Of a DNA stretch of 64,000 nt, positions 16,083-23,604 are shown piece by piece; position 1 is the stretch's first letter; the number at the start of each line of letters is the position of its first letter. Under the pieces are notes generated by a model that saw only the letters and a list, made by a program, of their open reading frames with translations, was not told the origin of the DNA and did not search any database. The position numbers and the translations under genes are program-made. The DNA comes from an uncultured Prevotellaceae bacterium (GTDB lineage Bacteria > Bacteroidota > Bacteroidia > Bacteroidales > Bacteroidaceae): contig CACWWZ010000017.1 of NCBI GenBank assembly GCA_902764705.1, forward strand, positions 24,499 through 88,498, written 5' to 3'.

Positions 16083-16090
16083 TATCTTTG
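16083..16090 (+). promoter_or_regulatory. -7 box TATCTTTG of the SPFH gene
   Basis: TATCTTTG followed by CAACA, 50 bp upstream of the ATG at 16141. Confidence 0.55.
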
Positions 16091-16140
16091 CAACATCAAA
16101 TGAATAGATTGCAGATTTTCAACCAATAAAAAACTGAATT

Positions 16141-17106
16141 ATGGAGAACAAGGAATTTGCCTTTAAGGGCGTGGTAGTGAACGGTTTCGTGATGTTGTTT
16201 GTGAACTTTGCCGTGCTGGCTTTGTCCACTTGGGGAATTGTAGAGAGTATCATCGAGCTGGATGCCAGCGATGGTGCCTGTGGCGGCTGGCTGTTGGCTG
16301 GTGGCATCGTGCTGCTGCTGGTGAATATCATCATGTGGTGCGGCTTTATGATGCTGGAGCCCAACGAGGCTCGCGCACTGACATGGTTTGGAAAATATTC
16401 GGGAACATTTGCTCAGGCAGGATATTACTGGATTAATCCGTTCTATGGTACGAAGAAAGTGTCGCTGCGTGCCCGCAACCTGGATGCTGAACCCATTAAG
16501 GTGAACGACAAAACGGGTAACCCGGTGATGATAGGTCTGGTACTGGTATGGAAGTTGAAGGATACGTATAAGGCCTTGTTCGAAGTGGATTCGCAGACGA
16601 TGGCTTCCACGGCCCAGGGACAGGTTGGTGGCGACGTGAAGAGCCTCATGAACGCTCTGGAGCGTTTCGTGCGTGTGCAGAGCGACGCTGCCCTGCGCCA
16701 GGTGGCCGGACAGTATGCCTACGACGATGAGGATAATAAAACTAATGAGCTGACGCTGCGTGGCGGTGGCGAGGAGATTAACGACCAGCTGGAGCAGAAA
16801 CTGAACGAGCGTCTGGCACTGGCGGGTATCGAGGTGGTCGAAGCCCGCATCAACTATCTGGCCTATGCTCCCGAAATCGCCGCTGTGATGCTGCGTCGTC
16901 AGCAGGCTTCAGCCATCATTACGGCTCGTGAGAAGATTGTGGAAGGTGCTGTCAGCATGGTGAAGATGGCACTGGACAAGCTGAAGGACGAGAATGTAGT
17001 GGCGCTGGACGACGAGAAGAAGGCAGCTATGGTGTCGAACCTGCTCGTGGTGCTGTGTGGCGATGACTCGGCCCAGCCGGTTGTAAATACAGGAGACATT
17101 AGGTGA
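16141..17106 (+). CDS. SPFH/Band 7 (prohibitin-type) membrane protein
   Basis: 321 residues. Two membrane helices (about 11-32 and 48-68) precede an SPFH domain (about 70-270): LEPNEARALTWFGKYSGTF, YYWINPFYGTKKVSLRARNL, QASAIITAREKIVEGAV. Members assemble into large membrane-scaffold rings and often act with proteases; the substrate is not known. In many Bacteroidota this type of gene is followed by a small DNA-binding or hypothetical gene; here a 68-bp hairpin element and then a DUF308 gene follow. It has its own -7 box (16083-16090). Confidence 0.9.
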   Translation: MENKEFAFKGVVVNGFVMLFVNFAVLALSTWGIVESIIELDASDGACGGWLLAGGIVLLLVNIIMWCGFMMLEPNEARALTWFGKYSGTFAQAGYYWINPFYGTKKVSLRARNLDAEPIKVNDKTGNPVMIGLVLVWKLKDTYKALFEVDSQTMASTAQGQVGGDVKSLMNALERFVRVQSDAALRQVAGQYAYDDEDNKTNELTLRGGGEEINDQLEQKLNERLALAGIEVVEARINYLAYAPEIAAVMLRRQQASAIITAREKIVEGAVSMVKMALDKLKDENVVALDDEKKAAMVSNLLVVLCGDDSAQPVVNTGDIR

Positions 17107-17118
17107 AATGTAAAAATG

Positions 17119-17186
17119 AAACCCCTCTCCGTCTCCCCCTCGGGGGAGTGACCGAAGCCTCCCCTCGGGGAGGTTTGGTGGGGGTT
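17119..17186. repeat. 68-bp double-hairpin element, copy A
   Basis: The ends can pair (AACCCC ... GGGGTT) and enclose two GC hairpins: CTCCCCC/GGGGGAG and CCTCCCC/GGGGAGG. The reverse complement of 44984-45051 is nearly identical over the same 68 bp. It lies between the SPFH stop and the DUF308 start and happens to be open in the DUF308 frame. Confidence 0.9.
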
Positions 17187-17201
17187 ACAAACCTCAAAAC
17201 G

Positions 17202-17936
17202 ATGATGAAGATATTCCAGAGTTTTATTTTCCGTGCGCTGTGCGCCATTGTGATTGGTGTGCTGCTGGTAAAGTTTCCACAGGATGGTGTGACTTGGCTG
17301 ACGATGGCCATCGGAGCGCTGTTCTTGTTGTCGGGCATTATTGCCCTGATAGCCTACTGGCAGGCAAAACGACATGCTGGCGAGTATACCATCACCGACC
17401 AGCAGGGCCGTGTGGTAAGGGGCGGACAACCCACTTTCCCCATCGTAGGTGCGGGTAGTGTGATACTGGGTTTGGTGCTGACGCTGTCACCCAATGCCTT
17501 TGTCAACGGACTGATGTATATGCTGGCTGCCGTCCTGATACTGGGTGGTGTGACGCAGCTGATGGCACTGGTTGCCGCCCGCCGTTTGGGCAGTATTCCC
17601 TTCGGCTATTGGGTGATGCCGTCGCTGATTCTGTTGGTAGGTCTGTTTGTCATCCTGAAACCTGGGGAGACGGCAGAATTACCACTCCTGATACTTGGAT
17701 GGTGTTCCATGCTGTATGGAGTGGTGGAACTGATTAATGCGCTGAAGATTTACCACGTACGCAAACAGGCTAACCAAAATATAGTAGCCTCTGAAATCTC
17801 AGAGGCTACGGAAGTATCGGAAAATTCTGAATACTTGGAAGTTACAGAGGTGTCAGACGTTAGTGACGATGCCCTCGATGTAAGTACGGAGGATGTGGAT
17901 ACCGGTCTTGTTGTCCCCACCCGAGGGGATGATTAA
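17202..17936 (+). CDS. DUF308 (HdeD-like) integral membrane protein with repetitive acidic tail
   Basis: 244 residues from the ATG pair at 17202/17205; an in-frame ATG at 17103 would translate the repeat element and is rejected. About six membrane helices (IFQSFIFRALCAIVIGVLL, LTMAIGALFLLSGIIALI, ILGLVLTLSPNAFVNGL and others) match the HdeD/DUF308 fold; the role is unknown. The last 45 residues are an acidic Ser/Glu/Val repeat (SEATEVSENSEYLEVTEVSD) coded by 9-bp-periodic DNA that begins with a perfect 11-bp inverted repeat at 17784-17809. The final 84 bp overlap the end of udk on the opposite strand. Confidence 0.8.
   Translation: MMKIFQSFIFRALCAIVIGVLLVKFPQDGVTWLTMAIGALFLLSGIIALIAYWQAKRHAGEYTITDQQGRVVRGGQPTFPIVGAGSVILGLVLTLSPNAFVNGLMYMLAAVLILGGVTQLMALVAARRLGSIPFGYWVMPSLILLVGLFVILKPGETAELPLLILGWCSMLYGVVELINALKIYHVRKQANQNIVASEISEATEVSENSEYLEVTEVSDVSDDALDVSTEDVDTGLVVPTRGDD
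17784..17869. repeat. Inverted repeat plus 9-bp-periodic tract in the DUF308 tail
   Basis: GTAGCCTCTGA (17784-17794) and TCAGAGGCTAC (17799-17809) form a perfect 11-bp hairpin. From 17793 onward successive 9-bp units start GA(A/G/C) and encode the Ser/Glu/Val tail. Confidence 0.6.
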
Positions 17937-18467
17937 GTCGGCATACTGCTTGGTCGGTTCAATGAACTGGTCGTGCATGGGCTTGAGCACGCGCTCGTAG
18001 CGCTCAAGCACTTGGTCGACGGTGCGTCCGCGTTCCACCACATCGCGACGGATATTGCGGATGAGGCGCACATCGGCATCGGTATCGACAAAAATCTTCA
18101 GATCCATCATGTCGCGCAGCTTCTTGTAGTGCAGCGTCATGATACCCTCAAGGATGATAACGGGCTTTGGCTCGACATGTATTGTCTCCGGCAGGCGGTT
18201 GGAGATGATGTATGAATAGGTTGGCTGTTCGATGGCCTGCCCGTTTTTCAACATCTTGATATGGTCCGTTAGCAACTTCCAGTCGAAGGCATCAGGATGG
18301 TCGAAGTTGATGGCACGGCGCTCTTCGTCCGTCATGCCCGTCGTGTCGTTATAGTACGAGTCGAGGGGTACAATGGCAGCGCAGTGGGGAGGCAGTGCCT
18401 GAGCGATTTTCTTGACGACGGTGGTCTTTCCCGAACCAGTACCGCCAGCTATTCCGATGATAGTCAT
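17853..18467 (-). CDS. udk: Uridine kinase
   Basis: 204 residues, the normal length. It phosphorylates uridine and cytidine to UMP and CMP in pyrimidine salvage. Walker A GGTGSGKTT is at residues 7-15; FDHPDAFDW, EGIMTLHY and FVDTDADVRLIRNIRRDVVERGR are typical family blocks. It lies 1 bp downstream of the secreted nuclease gene on the same strand, so the two are cotranscribed; that fits recovery of nucleosides from nucleic acid. Its 3' end is antisense to the DUF308 tail for 84 bp. Confidence 0.95.
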   Translation of the reverse strand: MTIIGIAGGTGSGKTTVVKKIAQALPPHCAAIVPLDSYYNDTTGMTDEERRAINFDHPDAFDWKLLTDHIKMLKNGQAIEQPTYSYIISNRLPETIHVEPKPVIILEGIMTLHYKKLRDMMDLKIFVDTDADVRLIRNIRRDVVERGRTVDQVLERYERVLKPMHDQFIEPTKQYADLIIPSGGDNKTGIHILRTYIEGIVTNV

Positions 18468-18468
18468 T

Positions 18469-19524
18469 TTATTTCTGTTCCTTTACGAGATAGACGAGGG
18501 TGGGCAGGTGGTCGCTATATCCGTCAAGCCAAACACCGCCGGCATGTGTACGCAGGGGGTTACCCTTGTAGTTGCCTTCCAACTGGAACAGGTAGTCGCG
18601 ACGGAAAATCTGTGGCTGATAGAACTTCAGCGTCGAGAAGTCGCGCTTGCCAGGCATGTTGAGCAATGACTTGGAAAGAATAATCTGGTCGAAGAGGTTC
18701 CATGCTCCGCCATACGACAGCGTACCTGTTCCGCTGGCGTGGATGTTCCAGAACGGATTGTAGAGACCACCGTCCTCGACTTCGGCAATTTCACGACGGG
18801 CACCCAGAGCCTCTGACATGGAACGGTCGGCAGGGTCGTCGTTCATATCGCCCATGATGATGATTTTTGCGTTGGGATCATCACGAAGCAACGAATCTTT
18901 CACCACGCGGATCTGCTTGCCGCCCAACTCACGATAATAAGAGGTGGCACCACGCGAGGGCAGGTGGTTGACGATAATGGTGAGGTGCTCGTCGGCTAGT
19001 GTACCGCTGACAACGAGGAAACCACGGGTAGCACGACCCTTTTCGATGTCTTCCTGTAACTCATATATATAAGGTACGAGCTTGACGTCGCGTACGGTGA
19101 ACAAAGCGGGATTGTATACCAGACCGCAGTCGACACCACGCTGGTCGGGACCTTCGATATGTACGAACTGGAAGTTACGGCGCTTCAGAGGCTCCTGCTC
19201 ACAGAGGTCGGTGAGACATTTCGCATTCTCAACCTCAGAGACTCCAATGGCAGCACAGCCTACAAGAGGCAGCTTGTCGGTACCCATGTCGGCCAGCACG
19301 CGGGCCATGTTGCGAAGCTTGTGGGTATATTTCATGCCTGTCCACTTATTGCGACCATCGGGAAGATATTCGTAGTCGTTATGACCTACATCGTGGCAGG
19401 TGTCAAAAAGGTTTTCAAGGTTATAAAAACCAACTGCGTAAACTGAGAATTTTTTCTCCTGAGCCTGTGCATTCATCGTTCCTACCAGGAACATGATTGC
19501 GATAATTGATAATAGTTTTTTCAT
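18469..19524 (-). CDS. Secreted endonuclease/exonuclease/phosphatase (EEP) family protein
   Basis: 351 residues. Signal peptide (KKLLSIIAIMFLVGTMNAQA) then an EEP fold: FYNLENLFD at the start, GVSEVEN with the metal-binding Glu, VNHLPSRG, GDMNDDP with the catalytic Asp/Asn and SDHLPTLVYL with the closing Asp-His pair. All catalytic motifs are present, so it should cut a phosphodiester, probably nucleic acid, outside the cytoplasm. Relatives are often found beside TonB receptors and OB-fold lipoproteins, as here (divergent gene at 19672). Transcribed with udk from the promoter at 19546-19577. Confidence 0.88.
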   Translation of the reverse strand: MKKLLSIIAIMFLVGTMNAQAQEKKFSVYAVGFYNLENLFDTCHDVGHNDYEYLPDGRNKWTGMKYTHKLRNMARVLADMGTDKLPLVGCAAIGVSEVENAKCLTDLCEQEPLKRRNFQFVHIEGPDQRGVDCGLVYNPALFTVRDVKLVPYIYELQEDIEKGRATRGFLVVSGTLADEHLTIIVNHLPSRGATSYYRELGGKQIRVVKDSLLRDDPNAKIIIMGDMNDDPADRSMSEALGARREIAEVEDGGLYNPFWNIHASGTGTLSYGGAWNLFDQIILSKSLLNMPGKRDFSTLKFYQPQIFRRDYLFQLEGNYKGNPLRTHAGGVWLDGYSDHLPTLVYLVKEQK

Positions 19525-19545
19525 AATAGTTTCAGATTTTTGTGG

Positions 19546-19577
19546 CGAAGATAGTGACTTTTTTTCAAAAAATCAAA
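19546..19577 (-). promoter_or_regulatory. Promoter of the nuclease-udk operon
   Basis: On the minus strand TTTG (plus CAAA 19574-19577), 20 bp spacer, TATCTTCG (plus 19546-19553). The -7 ends TTCG instead of TTTG, the same variant as the gpx promoter. Confidence 0.65.
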
Positions 19578-19627
19578 TTTTTCACAAAAAAAAACACTTA
19601 TAATGTATGTTTTTACATTTTATTTAT

Positions 19628-19635
19628 TATCTTTG
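19628..19635 (+). promoter_or_regulatory. -7 box TATCTTTG of the receptor operon
   Basis: TATCTTTG followed by CAGC, 36 bp upstream of the ATG at 19672. No clear -33 element. Confidence 0.55.
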
Positions 19636-19671
19636 CAGCAATATTACGAATAACTAACTAAAAACTGACTT

Positions 19672-22308
19672 ATGCAGAAAAAGCTGAAATTAACAGTGAT
19701 GGCACTATTCATCGTCGCAACTGCACTGGCTCAGACTGAAGAACCCAAGCAGTCGGAGACCCAGGATGACGTTGTTAGCGAGCAGGCCTTCACCTTTACG
19801 GAAGCTCAGTTGGGTGAAGATGATGACATGTCGCAGAACGTGACTATCATCACGTCGAATCAGAACATCTACGCTTCATCGGTAGGTTTTCTCTTTAGTC
19901 CCGGACGTTTCCGTTACCGTGCTTTTAACCAAAAGTACAATGAGATTTACGTCAATGGCGTTTCCATGAATGACTTGGAAAGTGGACAGTTCCGTTATTC
20001 GCTGGTAGGCGGCTTGAACCGTATTACCAACCGAAGCAAGGAGGCTGCGTTGCCATTCGAGTTTAACAACTTCTCCATGCCTGGCATGGGTGGCTCGAAC
20101 AACTTCGATTTCCGCCCCAGCCATATGGCAACTGGACAGTATGCGGCTGTTGCCTTTGCAAACCGTAATTATACGGTACGCGGGCAATACGCTTATAATA
20201 CTGGCTTGCGTCCTGACGGTTGGGCCTTCTCGGCTGCTCTGACCTACCGCTGGGCAAACATGGAGACGTCGAACGTGCCTGGAACGTTCTACAACGCCCT
20301 CTCGTACTACGTCGGTGTCGAGAAGAAGTTGAACGACAAGCATGCCCTCTCGCTCGTCACCTGGGGTAACCCCACGGAACGTGCCGCACAGGGACCTTCG
20401 ACAGACGAAATGTACTGGCTTGCCAACACCTACTTCTACAATCCCAACTGGGGTTACCAGAACGGTAAGAAGCGCAGTGCACGTATTGTTCATGATTTTG
20501 CGCCCACAGCTTTACTGACTTGGGACTGGAAGATCGGAATGGATACGAAGCTGACGACCTCGCTGACCGGCCGCTATTCTTATTACAAGAATACGCGTCT
20601 GAACTACAACAACAGCGAGAACCCCAAGCCCGACTACTGGAAGAACCTGCCGTCGAGCTACTATGATGTATGGTATGAAGATGATGTCGCAGGCCGCACA
20701 GTAGCTGGCTACAACGACTTCATGCGTGCATGGGCTTACTTGTCGGGCAGCGAAGAGGCTCGCCAGATTCAGTGGGATCGTCTGTACTACGCCAACCAGC
20801 AGGGCAACGCTGCCGGACGTGACGCTATGTACTTCATCACTGCCAGGTACAACAACAACATCAATCTGGCACTGGCATCGACGCTGAACACCAAACTCAA
20901 CAAGAACACGACTTTGAACCTGGGTGTGCAGCTGGCTGCCAACATCAGTCAGAACTATCAGAAGATTGACGATCTGCTGGGAGCCTCCCATGTGAGCAAC
21001 ATCAATACCTACGCGCTGGGTAACTACCCCATGGGCGACCCGCACGTGTACTACGACATGCGCAATCCGACCGCAGAGCTTAAGGAAGGCGACAAGTATA
21101 GCATGGACTACGATCTGCACACACGCAAGGCACAGTTGTGGAGCTCGCTGAAGTTCGTCAAGGGCAACTATCAGGGTTTCCTGGCAGGACGCGTTGGTGG
21201 TGTGATGATGTATCGCGATGGTAAGATGGAGAATGGTATCGCAGTGGCTCAGGGCAATGGCGTCACCTCGTACGGAAAGAGCGAGACGGGTAAGTTCCTG
21301 GACGGCGGTGCGAAGTTTGGTCTAACCTCGCACACGCTGAGCAAATATGGTATCACCTGGAATGTCGGCGTTGGTTTTGAGTTCCGTGCTCCGACTCCCA
21401 AGACGGCCTTCGTATCACCTGAGGTGAACAACGACTTCGTGAGAAACCTGAAAAACGAGAGAGTATTCTCGAGTGAGGCTGGTTTGCAATACGAGACGAC
21501 TTGGTTGAAGGCTAACGTCGGCGGTTACTTTAGCCGCATCAATGACGCAACGGAGTGGCAGCAGTTCTTCGACGACGATGCTACATCATTTACTTACGTC
21601 TCGATGACGAATATCCAGAAAGAATACTACGGACTGGAGTGGGGTTTGAAGTTCAAGCTGAATTCCGCGTTCAGTATCAAGACGCTGGGTACCATCAGTG
21701 AGGCTAAGAACATGAACAATGCCGACGTCATCTACATGAAGTCGACGGAGGGAACGTATCACAATGATATAGTATATAACAAGAATATGCGCGAGGCTGG
21801 TACCCCGCTGTCGTGCTACAACCTGACACTGAGCTACAACGCCAAGGGATGGTTCATCGACGTCATGGGTAACTACTACGACCGCATCTATCTCTCGTAT
21901 TCTCCTTCGTATCGTTACGGCTCGACACTGCTGAACCGCCAGAAGTCGTACGAGAACAGTGGTATTATTGAGGAGAAGGTCTTCGATACCAATGCCAGTG
22001 GCGAAAAGGTTCTGCTGGAATCTGCTGTAGCACAGGCGAAGGGTAGCGGAGGATTCATGCTTGACCTCTCGATTGGCAAGAGCATCCGTATGAAGAAGGG
22101 CCAGCTCTCGGTGAACTTCTCAGTAACCAATTTGCTGAACAACAGAACGTTGGTGACTGGCGGTTTCGAACAGAGCCGAAGCAACTACTCTGTGAACTCT
22201 ACTACTGGCGACGTAGGCAGCACTCGCGTCTACAAGTTCAATCGCAACCCGTATAAGTTCTACTCCTACGGAATCAATGGTATGCTGAACATCGGTTATA
22301 GATTCTAA
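19672..22308 (+). CDS. TonB-dependent receptor-type outer membrane protein
   Basis: 878 residues. Signal peptide (about 1-20), a short plug-like region (FRYRAFNQKYNEIYVNGVSMND) and a long beta-barrel with alternating Tyr/Trp/Asn strands that ends in the aromatic GMLNIGYRF typical of outer-membrane barrels. It lacks the carboxypeptidase-regulatory-like N-terminal domain of SusC proteins. It should import a ligand across the outer membrane with TonB energy. Followed by two lipoproteins with OB-fold domains (gaps 14 and 31 bp) and divergent from a secreted nuclease, which suggests nucleic-acid fragments as ligand; this is inference. Confidence 0.8.
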   Translation: MQKKLKLTVMALFIVATALAQTEEPKQSETQDDVVSEQAFTFTEAQLGEDDDMSQNVTIITSNQNIYASSVGFLFSPGRFRYRAFNQKYNEIYVNGVSMNDLESGQFRYSLVGGLNRITNRSKEAALPFEFNNFSMPGMGGSNNFDFRPSHMATGQYAAVAFANRNYTVRGQYAYNTGLRPDGWAFSAALTYRWANMETSNVPGTFYNALSYYVGVEKKLNDKHALSLVTWGNPTERAAQGPSTDEMYWLANTYFYNPNWGYQNGKKRSARIVHDFAPTALLTWDWKIGMDTKLTTSLTGRYSYYKNTRLNYNNSENPKPDYWKNLPSSYYDVWYEDDVAGRTVAGYNDFMRAWAYLSGSEEARQIQWDRLYYANQQGNAAGRDAMYFITARYNNNINLALASTLNTKLNKNTTLNLGVQLAANISQNYQKIDDLLGASHVSNINTYALGNYPMGDPHVYYDMRNPTAELKEGDKYSMDYDLHTRKAQLWSSLKFVKGNYQGFLAGRVGGVMMYRDGKMENGIAVAQGNGVTSYGKSETGKFLDGGAKFGLTSHTLSKYGITWNVGVGFEFRAPTPKTAFVSPEVNNDFVRNLKNERVFSSEAGLQYETTWLKANVGGYFSRINDATEWQQFFDDDATSFTYVSMTNIQKEYYGLEWGLKFKLNSAFSIKTLGTISEAKNMNNADVIYMKSTEGTYHNDIVYNKNMREAGTPLSCYNLTLSYNAKGWFIDVMGNYYDRIYLSYSPSYRYGSTLLNRQKSYENSGIIEEKVFDTNASGEKVLLESAVAQAKGSGGFMLDLSIGKSIRMKKGQLSVNFSVTNLLNNRTLVTGGFEQSRSNYSVNSTTGDVGSTRVYKFNRNPYKFYSYGINGMLNIGYRF

Positions 22309-22322
22309 AAATGCAGACGATT

Positions 22323-23573
22323 ATGAAAACCAAGAAATATATTCTCTTTGCACTGGCAGTCCTTGGACTGGCTACATCGTGCCAAGACAAGGATTGGGAT
22401 GCGCCTTCGACTGAGAAAGGTATGGAGGCCTATGGCAATAAGTATTTGCAGGCAACCAATGTGAAAACCATTGCCGAGGTGATTGCCATGTATAGTAACG
22501 AGATCAACAACAACAGTCTGAAGGAGGTGAAACAGCCGATGCAGATTATTGGTCTTGTCACTGGTAACGATGAGGGTGGTAATATTTACAATAGCCTGTA
22601 TATTCAGGACAATACTGCTGCGATTGCCATCAGTATTTCGCAGAGCGGACTTTATGGAGCCTTCTCCGTGGGACAGACTGTGATGATTGAATTGCAGGGA
22701 CTCTATATCGGAGGTTATGGCAAACAGCCGCAGATTGGTACTACCTATACCAATCCTAACAAGGAAGGTGCCACACCTCAGGTGGGTCGCATGAGCCGTT
22801 ACATCTGGAAGGATCACTACAAACTGATTTCTCCACTGGAAGGTCTTATCGTCAAACCTATTGAGGCAAATTGGAACTTCAATTCACTTGATATTGCCAA
22901 AGACTGTGGCAAGCTGATTACCCTGAAGGGTGTCACGTTGGCTGAGGCTGACGGCAAGGCCGTGTTTGCTCCCAGTGACGGTAGTGTCTCGCTGACAGCC
23001 AACTGCGCCAACCGTGTCATCAAGGGATTGAGCAATGTTGTGCTGCGTACCAGTACTTATGCAGACTTTGCCCAGAAGGTAATGCCAACAGACGTTGTCG
23101 ATATTACGGGTGTAGCTACCCGCTACAATGATACTTGGCAGATTCTGATGCGTACAGAAAATGACATTGTGAAGTCATCGACTGGTCCTGCTCCTGTTTC
23201 TGATCCTACAGGCTCAGGAACACAGGCTGATCCCTATAATGTGGCAGCTGTCACACAGTACACGAAGAGCTTGGCAGCTGACAAACAGTCTCCTTCAGAT
23301 GTCTACACCAAGGGATATATCGTCAGTATCAGTGATATCGATACTAGCGGCAGCTTTGGCAATGCTACTTATCTGATTTCCGATCGCAAGGACGGTGCGA
23401 CAGGTTCCTTCCAGATTTATCGCGGTTTAGGACTGAACGGCGAGAAGTTCAGCAAGGCCGGTGCTACCATTATCAAGGTTGGCGACGAGGTTATCGTGAA
23501 GGGTAAGGTAGTCAACTACAAGGGCAATACGCCTCAGTATGCTCAGGGTAGCACGATAGTATCCATTAAGTAA
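22323..23573 (+). CDS. OB-fold surface lipoprotein (DUF5689/DUF6359-like)
   Basis: 416 residues from the ATG at 22323, giving the lipoprotein signal KYILFALAVLGLATSC with the lipid-bearing Cys. The N-terminal half (about 40-280) resembles DUF5689, with an OB-like piece (IIGLVTGNDEGGNIYNSLYI). The last 120 residues form an OB-type module, SGTQADPYNVAAVTQY ... DVYTKGYIVSISD ... GDEVIVKGKVVNYKGNTPQ, homologous to the repeats of the next gene. OB folds often bind single-stranded nucleic acid or oligosaccharide. Same operon as the receptor. Confidence 0.72.
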   Translation: MKTKKYILFALAVLGLATSCQDKDWDAPSTEKGMEAYGNKYLQATNVKTIAEVIAMYSNEINNNSLKEVKQPMQIIGLVTGNDEGGNIYNSLYIQDNTAAIAISISQSGLYGAFSVGQTVMIELQGLYIGGYGKQPQIGTTYTNPNKEGATPQVGRMSRYIWKDHYKLISPLEGLIVKPIEANWNFNSLDIAKDCGKLITLKGVTLAEADGKAVFAPSDGSVSLTANCANRVIKGLSNVVLRTSTYADFAQKVMPTDVVDITGVATRYNDTWQILMRTENDIVKSSTGPAPVSDPTGSGTQADPYNVAAVTQYTKSLAADKQSPSDVYTKGYIVSISDIDTSGSFGNATYLISDRKDGATGSFQIYRGLGLNGEKFSKAGATIIKVGDEVIVKGKVVNYKGNTPQYAQGSTIVSIK

Positions 23574-23604
23574 GAACAGAAGAAATAACTAAAACATAAA
23601 AGAT

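Noticed and set aside
17103-17201. N-terminal extension of the DUF308 protein
   Set aside because: The extra codons translate the 68-bp repeat element (PLRLPLGGVTEASPRGG), and a better start with a membrane helix is at 17202.
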